64,000 bases of DNA, taken from positions 430,928,619 through 430,992,618 of the forward strand of contig NC_057801.1 of the NCBI RefSeq assembly GCF_018294505.1, written 5' to 3'. The stretch is from Triticum aestivum (Eukaryota; Streptophyta; Magnoliopsida; Poales; Poaceae). The stretch's first letter is position 1. Each line of letters begins with the position of its first letter. The notes under the pieces are model-generated. The model was not told the DNA's origin. It made no database searches and saw nothing but the letters and a program-made list of their open reading frames with translations. Shown here in pieces: positions 21,478 to 32,895 of the stretch. The translations under genes were made by a program, and so were the position numbers.

Positions 21478-24099
21478 TCAGTGACGACGTCTGGCCTGGC
21501 GGGGAGGCAGATCTGGAATCAGCGTCCATCCCCATCTGTCAGGTGCCCTAATGGGACGCGGAGCAATCTCAGACTCTTCCTGGTCATGCTGTGTATCCTG
21601 TGTGGGGCCTGGTGGAGGAGTCGAAAACATGTTCATCCAGTGGGTGTGCTGCGATATCGGAGCCTGTATGTGATCCTCGGGATGATGATCACTCCCCGAC
21701 ATATCATGTGATGCCGACATAGACACATGATATCCATAGGCTCCTGCACGACGGAACTTTAAGTCATGAAGTCTGATGCCGCCTGAACTAATATTGAAAA
21801 CGATAAATATGAAGACACACACCTGCTGGCTGTGACGGCTGCTCTGGCTCAAGCACAAAGCTCGACGAGGGACCATGGTGCTGTGGCTGTGGAGAAAACA
21901 CGAAGCTCGACGTGGGACCATAGTGCTGTGGGTGCTGCCACGATGAACTGCCAGGTTGTTCAGGAGGGGGTGGCCTGGTCGTCGGCTGATGTGCTAGACA
22001 TGGACGTGGTTGATGTCGGTGCATGGAGGGACGCGACTGCTGTGGTTGGTGCTGAACAACGTCGCTTATCCGGGTGCACGTGATAGCCTTGTAGACAGCC
22101 CGTATTTTGTTCTGCATCCATTCCAAGAAGGGTTGTATGACAGGACGGTGATGAAGAAGAGGTCCTGACGATAGTGATCGTCCAAAGGTGGTCACGTCGT
22201 TGTAGAGTTCGTGTGTCAAGGTAGCCTACAAATTTTCAGGACGATTATTAAGTATGCAAGCCAATGTATGTGACAACATTACTTAAAGAAAATATATCTT
22301 ACCGCGTACTGCCTAGAGCCTGAAGTATCATAGCTCGGGTACGTATCCGACGGAGTAGGATCAGGTTTCTCCTCTGGGTGAGAGTGCTCAACGATGCGTA
22401 ACCGTGTTCCGCTCATGTAGCGCCGCAAATAGAGATTGAATTCATTGAGTTCAAAATTATGATTCGCGTGCCATAGATTTGTGTTTGTTGTCTCCCATTC
22501 TATAACATACGGCTCTAGTCTTACTAGCCACTCAGCAGTTGTCCTAGTCACGCCCTTCCTTGTTGTCCTAAAATTGTGGTGTGTGTTCAACAATTACCTA
22601 AAGCTTCGAATGGAGTACTATGAAAGATAATGCAACATTGAAAAACTGGTTAATACATGTGGATGTGGTCTGGCACCGGGTTCTCTATAGGGGGAGGCAG
22701 CTCCAACTGCAGAAGACCAAATTGCCTCATAACCCTCTATTGTGCCATCTCCTCAACGAAGACATCAAAGATGATCTTTGATTTTTTCATCCAGTAATCT
22801 CGGTCCCTTGTGCATAGCACGGACATACCACCAGGGTATCTCGCTTGTATGGCTGCTTCCGTATAGGGCTGCCAGATGACCCCGGTGTACGCATCGAACT
22901 GCTCGTTCAATGCTATGTATGCTTTCCTGGTCTGATCACTAGCAAAGCGTCTCTGCAGAAAACAAAAGTTAGTATCCGCTAGCATCGAACTATCTCTTGT
23001 GCAGGAAAAAGTTGCATTAAACTACAACACGGTGCATACCTTGCGACGTGTCCAACACAGACCGAAAGTAAGCATGTCGATGCCGTCAACATCAAACATG
23101 GCGTCTATAGGCTCATGAACACGTACATCTGGCCGCCCTATAGAGAACCTCTCCCACGACCACAACTGTAGGAATAGAGGGCATCCAAGAAGGGCTGGCT
23201 TTTTTGATGTAAGTTGGCAAGCATTGCACATACCTCGGTATGTAGCCGCCAAGACCGCCGAACCCCAACTCCTCTGTCTGATCTGATCCGCCGTCTGAGC
23301 GCTCGCTATCTCGAGTGCCATAGGGATGTAGAGCGCGCTAATAGTGGTGACATGGTTCTCTGTGAACATCACCTCCCCGAAAAGCCACATTAAGTAGGCC
23401 TCCAGGCTCCGAGTGATCTGTTCTGCAGTCAACGGTGCCTGGAAGTTCTGGATCTGCATTAAGCAAAGAGAAAGTTTTAGTAAGCCGCAGTTATTTTTTA
23501 TAAAACCGTATGCACGATAACTTGAAGATAAGAGGTAGGGCAAATTACCCGGAAATTGAGCAACCACTCATACTTAGGTCTGTGATGCTCCCATACCGGA
23601 TCTGGAGCATCCGGAAAAACACCATGAAAACGTTGTGTAAGAGCTTGCTCCCAACCAGCCGGTGCGTCCAACGGTCCTATGGCATGACCTGCCAACGGTA
23701 GTCTGAGCAAAAGTGACACATCCTCAAGAGTAGGAGCCATCTCTCCCCATCGGAAGTGAAACGTGTGGGTCTCTGGCCTCCAACGGTCCACTAAGCAGCT
23801 CAGCAAGGACCCGTCGATGGCGAGGCGTTTCTCACCCGGGATAGACTCAACCAGATGCGCGAAAGGTAAAAGGCCGGCCCATTTCAACCTTCATCAGAGA
23901 ACATTTCAGTTAGTGTCTCCCATTAATATGCATGTCAGTGTGCAAATTAATAAAGCACGTACCGCTGTAGCCATCCTGGGTGTATCCTCCAATTTTCCTT
24001 AGGAGGGCGAGTGACCAGAGGCTCAAGCTTGCGCTCCTACCATATCGTAGCATGATGAACCCTATCAACGTCCCCATTCAGCAACCACAGTCCCGACAT
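21478..24099 (-). pseudogene. Plant mobile domain (PMD) protein, multi-exon, two premature stops
   Basis: Minus-strand exons join by GT-AG introns: 24099-23963 (MSGLWLLNGDVDRVHHATIW), 23888-23549 (LKWAGLLPFAHLVES, RWGEMAPTLEDVSLLLRLPL), 23453-23040 (FLQLWSWERFSIGRP), 22952-about 22660, about 22593-22279, about 22219-21790 and a last exon to 21478. TLEDVSLLLRLPL and LQLWSWERF are hallmarks of the aminotransferase-like plant mobile domain (MAIN/MAIL family), which is often carried by MULEs. The C-terminus is Pro/Gln/Ser-rich. In-frame TAG codons at 24037-24039 and 22737-22739 break it. Its role within transposons is not established. Confidence 0.75.
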
Positions 24100-24120
24100 T
24101 CCTGCACATAAAAAATTCAG

Positions 24121-24369
24121 AACATAGTGTCATACTTAATACAAATTCAGAACATAGTGTCACACTTAATACAAATTCAGAACATAGTGTCACACTTAAT
24201 ACAAATTCAGAACATAGTGTCACACTTAATACAAATTTAGAACATAGTGTCACACTTAATACAAATTCAGAACATAGTGTCACACTTAATACAAATTCAA
24301 AACATAGTGCCACACTTAATACAAATTCAGAACATAGTGCCACACTTAATACAAATTTAGAACATAGTA
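24121..24369. repeat. 30-base minisatellite, eight units plus a partial
   Basis: The unit aacatagtgtcacacttaat plus acaaattcag repeats with a period of exactly 30 from 24121 to 24369 with few changes. It sits between the transposase stop and the first PMD exon. Because 30 is a multiple of three, it creates a spurious open frame of ten-residue repeats on the minus strand. Confidence 0.95.
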
Positions 24370-24377
24370 CTGCTAGC

Positions 24378-27191
24378 TTAGGTTCTTCCTCTCCCTCTTA
24401 CTCCTTTGTTTCCTCTACCTCCTATTCGTCTCCGGTTGCCTCGTCCATGCCAAGTGACGAAAGTGGGACAATTAGTGTCCCTATGGCCAAATTCATCGCA
24501 TAGAATGCATTGCCTAGTCGGACCTCCTACTTCAGATTCGTCCATATCATTCCGGATGCGCTGACACTGCCGTCTACCTCTACTTGTATGCATATGCTCT
24601 GGGTTTGGAATGTAACGCTTTTTAGCGGGGTTGACGATGTTGAAATTACCCATTGATCGAAAACCCATCAGCTCACCAGTCCAGGTATTGAGGACAGACT
24701 CTTTCAGAAAATATGGAGACACAAATGATATTGCGTCCATTCCAAGCTGCCCGCAAGCAGCAAGTACATGTGAGCAAGGTAGGTGAAGCAATTTCGGTTT
24801 GTTGCATGTGCACTCACACGTTGGCCAGGCTTCATTACCAATTTTCACCTCATGCATCCTCAACTCATTTGCACATCCAAATTTGTTATTGGCTAAGCGG
24901 ACCTCAAACCTTCTTTCTTGATTACCGATGGCGGCTACACTGTGTGACCTAGCTTTTTGCATCTTGTTGTCCATGTACTTTGTGACTCTTTCACAATACC
25001 GTGTATTCGGGTTGTTGAAGATATGCTGCTCTGCTTTTTGATGTCTATCTCTGAAATACTTGACGGTGCCATAGAAAATGCCCTCAACGATGGCTGTAAG
25101 TGGCAATGCTTGGTTTCCTCTGAGGACAAAATTGTATGTTTCCGCGAGGTTCGTTGTCATGACACCGTACCTTGCTCCATGTCTGTCATGTAGCAAAGAC
25201 CACCTCTCCAGAGGCTCATGCTCTATCCACTGCTCGAAGGTTTTAATCGACCTCCCAAGCCTTCTCCTAGTACCAGGTGGGTCAAAGCCTGGCAAGTCAC
25301 ATAGCCCAACAGGCTCCTCCTCCACGGACGTTGTTCCTGTTGCCAACTGTGCAGCTACTGCTTCAACATGTGCCCTCACCGCTGCATCTCTTGCAGCTTT
25401 CCTGTCCCTCACGTGTCTCTGCGTGCACACATTAAGTCTGTCGCGTATCAAATTGTACTTCCATAACTGGTTCTGGTTGTAGAGTTTTTTGAACAGATTC
25501 ATCAGGTTCTTATTTCTGAACTGCGAGAAGAAATTAGCCCCCAGATGGTGCATGCACCAATGGCTCTGCAAGTCCTGCCATGGAACTTGTTCCTCAGGGC
25601 CTGGGTTTGTCAGTGTCCTTATCGCACTGAGTATACCTGCATGCCTGTCATGAAGGATGCACACATTGGGCTTCTCCTTCACAACTGATATTTTCAACTG
25701 CCTGAAGAACCATGTCCAACTTTCAATGTTATCATTCTCCACAAAAGCAAATGCGAGTAGGACGACTTGATTTTGGCCATCTTGACCTATGGCTGTCAGG
25801 ATCTGACCCTTGTACTTGCCTGTGAGAAAAGTACCGTCAACACATATCACCGGTCGGCAATGCCTGAAAGCTTCGATGCATACACCGAAAGAGAAGAATA
25901 GACGATGCAGCACCCTCACAGTTGGGAACTCTGACATGAACATGTCTTGGATATCAATATAGGTGCCTGGATTCCGCTCCTGCAGGGTGTGGAGGAGCTG
26001 GACAACAGAGTCATATGCATCAAAATAAGAACCAAATCTCCTCTCAAGCGATGCATGCTTAGCCCTCCAAGCCTTTCCATAAGAAATTCTGTACTTGAAC
26101 CTGGCAAAGACTTTTGTCTAGACTGCCTTCACTTCCATAGCTTTGCCCTGCACTATCTCATCGTAAAACAACCGATCAATAAGCATGGATGAAAGGTTGG
26201 CATGATCTTGAGGGATGCAGGGAATAAGACAAGTGTGATTAACTAAGTCACTTATCACCCAACTTATGCCATACTTAGGGAGAAAGCCATGCACCCTAGC
26301 GGGACAATCTGCGTTCTTGCATACCATTGTCAGGAATTTCTGTCTGGACACCTGAGTTGTGAAAACCCTTTGCGTGGACATTGCCCAATTAATTATTGCA
26401 TCCTTCAAGGCTTGCTTGTTCGGATACATAGCACCCGTTGCAATATTGTTCTGATGATATTGCCAGGCTGAATCATGTCCATCATTCACGGTCATTGCAG
26501 ATGAGAAGTCATGATTCCACCATGCAGGATTCGGGACCTCCGCTGCATTTTCTTCTTCATCTGACTCGTCAGAATCATCGGCATAACCCCTTGCAACATC
26601 GGTGTCTTCTTCTTCCATCTGGTCCTGCATGTGCCCATCTACCTCGTCAGCGTCAACCTCGCCATTGTATTCACCATCGGCATTTCCCCCTTCTACCTGA
26701 CTATTCTGCCCTGGTTCATAACCATAAGCATTTCCTCCTTCTACCTGACTGCTCTGTCCTTGTTCGTAACCATCATCTCCAGCATTTGACATAGATAGCC
26801 GCCTACCTACACTGCTCTGCCCAGGATCGTTGCCACCTTGGCCTTCATGTGCAGTGACCCCCTTCACGACGGGAAGCACTAAAGCAATAGGATTGCATCC
26901 CCTTCGTTCACAACCTTTTAACCACCGCACCCAATCGGAGTCTCGCTCTATTGGCCTCAAATAAAAGTAAATTATTGTACTTGACCGTGTCCACAATGCA
27001 TGAACACCGACGGTGTGTGTTTTAGTATCAAGACCTAAACTTGCCGCAATCCATTCTTTCAACTGACTGACAGACCATGTTTGAGGTGCGCTCATTGGCA
27101 CCTCTATGTGAGTACTCAGATCAGCTCCCATCTCAGTTGTTTGGACAATACCAGGACCGTAGTAAAATCTGATGTTCACTACATCAGACAT
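24378..27191 (-). pseudogene. mudrA-like: mudrA-like MULE transposase, one premature stop
   Basis: A single frame of about 937 codons is broken only by a TAG at 26118-26120 (codon 358). N-terminus: a PB1-like start (MSDVVNIRFYYGPGIVQTT), then an acidic linker. The MuDR DNA-binding region (about 270-355) includes NKQALKDAIINWAMSTQRVF and CKNADCPARVHGF. The MULE catalytic domain starts near residue 417; the first Asp is in VICVDGTFLTGKY (about 452) and the second in CILHDRHAGILSAI. A SWIM zinc finger (CECTCNKPKLLHLPCSH) and a CCHC knuckle (CILCDEFGHRDTNC) close the protein. It cuts and joins element ends in the nucleus. Transcription is leftward from the right end, convergent with the small gene at 20746. 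Confidence 0.9.
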
Positions 27192-27292
27192 CTTGGCTCA
27201 CCTATTTTTTTTCACAACGAAATACAATTATTAAGCAACAACTTAAAATACCCGCACTAACAAATATTAGGCACTACACATCCACATATTAC

Positions 27293-27693
27293 CAGAGCAA
27301 CTACAAATATTGACACTCCTAAATACTACACATCCACATATAGTCCGGAATATTACCGGAGCAACTACACATTTCTACACAACTAATTAGTTGACATCTA
27401 AATAAAATGCTCACCGGAACCGGAACGGGAAAATAAAATGCTCACCACGAAAGATTTTAATATTTGACTGACTGCCTATATTACGGATTTAACCGGAGCA
27501 ACTACAAATATTGACAATCCTAAATAGTACACATCCATATATAGTCCGGAATATTACCGGAGCAACTACACATTTTTACACAACTAATTAGTTGACATCT
27601 AAATAAAATGCTCACCAGAACCGGAACGGGAAAATAAAATGCTCACCACGACCACCTAAATATTTACGTTTATTACTGGACCAAATAACAATA
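27293..27693. repeat. 201-base tandem duplication upstream of the transposase
   Basis: Two copies with a period of 201 bases, for example GAGCAACTACAAATATTGAC at 27295 and 27496, and CTCACCACGA at 27441 and 27642. It lies 100-500 bases upstream of the transposase start codon, in the likely promoter or leader. Confidence 0.85.
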
Positions 27694-28139
27694 ATTGCAC
27701 GCAACTTCAAAAAATAAAATGTTTGTTGAAATATACCCTTGAAGTGTGCGCGCGAACGACGAACGGCGGCCTTCAATCACCGGAACCGGAGCCAAAAAAT
27801 CCACCGAACTACCGGAGCTTCACCTCCACCACACTGCCCCAGCTTCTCCACCACCACCTCCACCTCCACCGCCGCCAGTACCTCCACCAATAAGCTGAAA
27901 AAATGCTCCAACAAAATCCTCACCATGACCACCACAAGCTACCCCATCAGTAGATTGAGGTCTCTTTTGGCTCCCCTAACTATGTAGAACCCATTCACGG
28001 TGCCAAATCCGCAAAAAACCGGGTAATTTTGGTGTATTAATTGGAGCTATTTCATGCGAGAGAGAGGAAGAACGAAGAACAGAGAGATGAGCGTGGTGGG
28101 GAAAGGAAAGGAGAAGGAGAAGGAGAAAAGAGAGGCAGC

Positions 28140-28466
28140 GCTGGGGGGCCGCTCCCTATCGGCCAGCAGCTGGCCGATCGGTCGGCAGCTGGCCGATCGG
28201 TCGGCAGCTGGCCGACTGGGGCGCCCGTGACCCAGCCCGCGCCGACAGCTCCCGGGGCGACGTGGCTCGCCCAATAGTCGGCCCACGCATGGCCGATTGC
28301 GCACCTGTCGGCGTGCAGTTGACCGAGAAGGCCCTGTCGGCCTGCTGCTGGCTGACTAGGCTCAGTCGGCCAACTGCAGGCCGATCGGATAATATTTTCG
28401 AAAAATATTATATCAGGGTAATATTTTTGTAAATTAATAAAAATGTATTATTTAAAAAAAATTAGC
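28140..28466 (-). repeat. Right terminal inverted repeat and GGCCGAC cluster of the MULE
   Basis: GGTCGGCAGCTGGCCGATC-type words are tandem at 28155-28215 and continue in looser form to 28385. The AT-rich terminal 80 bases mirror the left end. This is the probable promoter side for the transposase gene. Confidence 0.8.
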
Positions 28467-28476
28467 TTACTATTGG

Positions 28477-29377
28477 TGCTATCCATATTTTTAACGATGA
28501 GAGTGATTATGCTTATGATATGAAAGGGCCCAAGCTTGGGGAAGCTATGTTTGATGAGGATGAAATATTTGAGAATATATTTTCTGAAATTAATGTTTGT
28601 CCCAAGCTTTGGGATGCTACGTTTAGTGAAGATGATATTTTTAGCATCCCAAGTTTTTATGAGAATATTTATTATGATGAAAGCATGCCTCCTATTTATG
28701 ATGATTATATTGATGAAAGTGGGTTTGGAAGAGTGTCAACTTTAGGAAGTAGTGATCCCACTATTTTGGAGGATGTTGAATCTTATTGTGATGAATATGA
28801 AAGTGGATTTGGAAGAGTGTCAACTTTATTTAGTGATGATTCCACTATTTTGGAAGAGGTTCCAATTGATTATGAGAACAAAGTTGCTATCTATGATGAT
28901 TATTGTGATGACTTGTATGCTATTAAGGATAATAATAACCATGAAACTTGTCATCATGATTTTAGTTTTCAATTGGATTATGCCTCACATGATAATTTTT
29001 TTGTTGAGTTTGCTCCCACTACTATTGATGAGAAGAATTCTGCTTATGTTGAGAGCAGTAAATTTTCTATGCTTGTAGATCATGAAAAGAATGCTTTAGG
29101 TGCTGGTTATATTGTTGAATTCATTCATGATGCTACTGAAAGTTATTATGAGGGAGGAATATATGCTTATAGGAATTGCAATAATGTCAAGTTTCCTCTC
29201 TATGTGCTTAAAGTTTTGAAGTTATGCTTGTTTTGCCTTCCTATGCTAGTTGATTATTGTTCCCATAAGTTGTTTGCTCACAAAATCCCTATGCATAGTA
29301 AGTGGGTTAGACTTAAATGTGCTAGTCATATACTTCATGATGCTCCCTTTATGTTTCAATTCTTATCTTTTATGTGA
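28477..29377 (+). pseudogene. Gag-like protein, 3' part (after the MULE)
   Basis: The frame continues the protein left at 20206: GAIH-type residues lead to MKGPKLGEAMFDEDEIFENI and run to a stop after FMFQFLSFM. It is highly acidic and Tyr/Asp-rich. It contains an internal duplication of about 30 residues, seen as SGFGRVSTLGSSDPTILEDV and SGFGRVSTLFSDDSTILEEV. The conserved C-terminal block (PLYVLKVLKLCLFCLPMLVD) is hydrophobic. The function of this half is unknown. There is no in-frame stop before the end. Confidence 0.6.
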
Positions 29378-32300
29378 GCATCATTACCACCATCATGCCT
29401 AGCTAAAAAGGCATTAAAGAAAAGCGCTTGTTGGGAGACAACCCAATATTTATCCTTACTGTTTTTGTGTGTCCACATGATTATTCTACTGTAGTAATCA
29501 TGTTTTATAGCTTTTGTTTCAATAAAGTGCCAAGTAGAACCTTTGGGAAGACTTGGGTGAAGTTTATGAGATCTTGCTGTAAAAAACAGAAACTTTAGGG
29601 CTCACGAGATTAGCTGCAATTTTTTACTGGAGAGTGATTTTAGGTTGATTCGTTTTGCAGATGATTAATAGACAAATTCCTCAGGTCCATAAATTTATTT
29701 CATAATTTTTGGGGTTCCAGAAGTATACGTTTTATACAGATTACTACAGACTGTTCTGTTTTTGACAGATTCTGTTTTCTATGTGTCGTTTGCTTATTTT
29801 GATGCATCTATGGCTAGTATTAAGTGGTATGAACCATAGAGAAGTTAGAATATAGTAGATATTACACCAATATGAATTTAGAATGAGTTCATTACAGTAC
29901 CTAAGTGGTGGTTTTATTTTCTTATACTAACGGAGCTTACGAGTTTTGTTTTGAGTTTTGTGTGGTTGAAGTTTTCAAGTTTTGGGTAAAGATTCGATGG
30001 ACTATAGAATAAGGAGTGGCAAGAGCCTAATCTTGGGGATGCCCAAGGCACCCCAAGGTAATATCCAAGGAAAACCAAGAGCCTAAGCTTGGGGATGCCC
30101 CGGAAGGCATCCCCTCTTTCGTCTTCGTTCATCGGTAACTTTACTTGGAGCTATATTTTTATTCGCCACATGATATGTGTTTTGCTTGGAGCATCATTTT
30201 CTTTTGTTAGTTTTTGCTTGCTGTTAGTTAAAATAATGTTTTGCATCTTTAGTTTCAATAAAAAAGTCAAGGATAGCCTTTGCCATGCTTATTTTGCTAG
30301 TATACATGTTGTTGTTTGAAAACAGAAGGTTTACCTCTGTTGCAAAACTTCCCTAGAAAAGTCAGAGAATGTTATAACGTTGAATAGTTTTGCATATTAA
30401 GCTCTGATAAATTTATTACATTGGGAATTTTAGTTCATAATTTTTGGAGTCAGGGAAGTATTGATACTCTTGCATTCTTTACAGACTATACTGTTTTGGC
30501 AGATTGCTGTTATGGTTGCATTGTTTGCATATGTTTGCTTGTTTAATGATTCTATTTGAGGATAGGAGTATTAAATATACAGAGGTAGTTAGTATGCAAT
30601 GTTGAATAATAATTTTAGTGATTTGTTACAGTAGAAAATGATAAGGTTTTGCATTGGTTTATACTAACCTATCTCACGAGTTCTTTTTGAGTTTGTTGTG
30701 AATGAAGCTTTTGACAAAAAGAGAAACCATGATATGAGAGGAATTAAGGAGACACAAAAGATCAAGCTTGGGGATGCCCAAGGCACCCCAAGATAATATT
30801 TCAAGAAGTCTCAAGCATCTAAGCTTGGGGATGCCCCGGTAGGCATCCCACCTTTCTTCTTCAACAATTATCGGTTAGTATCGGTTGAGCCTAAGTTTTT
30901 GCTTCTTCACATGAGTTGTGCTATCCTTGCAATGTCATTTTGTTTTGCTTTGCTTGCTGTTTGAATAAGATACCAAGATCTGAAATTCTTTAATGGGAGA
31001 GTCTTCACATAGTTGCATAATTATTCAACTACTCATTGATCTTCACTTATATCTTTCGGAGTAGTTTTTGTTATTGCTCTAGTACTTCACTTAGATCTTT
31101 TAGAGCACGATGGTGGATTTGTTTTAAAGAAACTATTGATCTCTCATGCTTCACTTATATTATTTTGAGAGTAATTAATAGCATGGTAATTTGCTTAACA
31201 TTAATATACTTGGTATTCAAGATATGTGAAACTTTCTTTTGAGTGCATTGAATACTAAGATAAGTTCGATGCTTGATAATTGTTTTGAGATATGGAGGTG
31301 ATAATATCAAAGTGATGCTAGTTGGGTGATTATGAATTTAAAGAATGCTTGTGTTGAAGTTTGTGATTCCCGTAGCATGCACATATGGTGAACCGCTTTG
31401 TGATGAAGTTGGAGCACAATTTTATTTATTGATTGTCTTCCTTATGAGTGGCGGTCGGGGACGAGCGATGGTCTTTCCCTACCAATCTACCCCCGAGGAG
31501 CATGCGCGTAGTGCTTTGGTTTTTGATGACTTCTAAATTTTTGCAACAAGTGCATGAGTTCTTTTGATTAATGTTGAGTCCATGGATTATACACACCCTT
31601 TCACCCTTCCATTATTGCTAGCCTCTCTAGTACCGCACACTTTTCACCGGTATTATACACCCACCATATACCTTCCTCAAAACAGCCACCATACCTACCT
31701 ATTATGGCATTTCCATAGCCATTCCGAGATATATTGCCATGCAACTTTCCACCGTTCCGTTCATATGACACACATTACTTTTGTCATATTGATTTTTGCA
31801 TGAACATGTAGTTGACATTGTATTTGTGGCAAGGCCACCTTCATAATTCTTTCATACATGTCACTCTTGATTCATTGCATATCCCGGTACACCACCGGAG
31901 GCATTCATATAGAGTCATATTTTGTTCTAAGTATCGAGTTGTAATTGTTGAGTTGTAAGGAAAATAAAAGTGTGATGATCATCATTATTAGAGCATTGTC
32001 CCAGTGAGGAAAGGATGATGGAGACTATGATTCCCCCATAAGTCAGGATGAGACTCCGGACGAAATAAAAAAAGGCCATAAAAAAGAAAAGGCCCAAATA
32101 AAAAAATGAGAGAAAAAGAGAGAAGGGACAATGCTACTACCCTTTTACCACACTTGTGCTTCAAAGTAGCACCATGATCTTCATGATAGAGAGTCTCATA
32201 TGTTGTCACTTTCATATACTAGTGGGAATTTTTCATTATAGAACTTGGCTTGTATATTCCAATGATGGGCTTCCTCAAAAGTGCCCTAGGTCTTCGTGAG

Positions 32301-32895
32301 CAAGCAAGTTGGATGCACACCCACTTAGTTTCTTTTGTTGAGCTTTCATATACTTATAGCTCTAGTGCATCCGTTGCATGGCAATCCCTACTCACTCACA
32401 TTGATATCTATTGATGGGCATCTCCATAGCCCGTTGATACGCCTAGTTTATGTGAGACTATCTTCTCCCTTTTTGTCTTCTCCACAACCACCATTCTATT
32501 CCACCTATAGTGCTATGTCCATGGCTAACGCTCATGTATTGCGTGAAAGTTGAAAAAGTTTGAGATTACTAAAGTATGAAACAATTGCTTGGCTTGTCAT
32601 TGGGGTTGTGCATGATTAAATACTTTGTGTGATGAAGATAGAGCAACAACCAGACTATATGATTTTGTAGGGATAACTTTCTTTAGCCATGCTATTTTGA
32701 GAAGACATAATTGCTTTAAGTATTATTACTTTTATGTCAATATGAACTTTTGTCTTGAATCTTTCGGATTTGAATATTCATACTACAATTAAGAAGATTT
32801 ACATTTTAATTATGCCAAAGTATCACTCAGCATCAAAAATTCTTTTTTATCATTTACCTACTCGAGGACGAGCATGAATTAAGCTTGGGGATGCT
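29378..32895 (+). other. Gene-free 3' internal region with tandem repeat and stem-loops
   Basis: No coding region is supported over 3.5 kb. A unit of about 735 bases is repeated twice (from about 29518 and about 30252). Each unit ends in two stem-loops built on CTTGGGGATGCC: 30032-30057 and 30091-30114, then 30767-30792 and 30828-30849. The same AAGCTTGGGGATGC word abuts the 3' LTR (32881-32894), where the polypurine tract should be. The rest is AT-rich. Confidence 0.6.

Larger units (their letters stand above)
20207..28466. mobile_element. MuDR-like MULE DNA transposon with three genes
   Basis: A perfect ten-base duplication, TTACTATTGG, flanks it (20197-20206 and 28467-28476), and the gag-like frame continues on both sides. 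The ends are inverted repeats of about 100 bases: the left reads CTATTTTTTTAAATAATAC, and the reversed right reads GCTAATTTTTTTTAAATAAT. Next to each end lies a cluster of GGCCGAC/GTCGGCC words. Genes: a small plus-strand gene (20746-21222), a plant-mobile-domain gene (minus, 21478-24099) and a mudrA-like transposase (minus, 24378-27191). TSD length, terminal repeats and transposase all agree on the Mutator superfamily. Confidence 0.9.

Noticed and set aside
24065..24343. Open frame of ten-residue repeats (SVTLCSEFVL-like)
   Set aside because: It is a by-product of the 30-base minisatellite, whose period is a multiple of three. There are no start or promoter signals, and the repeats carry no recognisable domain.
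24121..24369. CRISPR-like regular 30-base repeats
   Set aside because: The units are directly adjacent with no unique spacers and lie in plant nuclear DNA. It is a tandem minisatellite.
31036..32553. Short open frames in the 3' internal region of the gag-only element
   Set aside because: All are under 80 codons, AT-driven and not shared with the related copy; no domain was seen.
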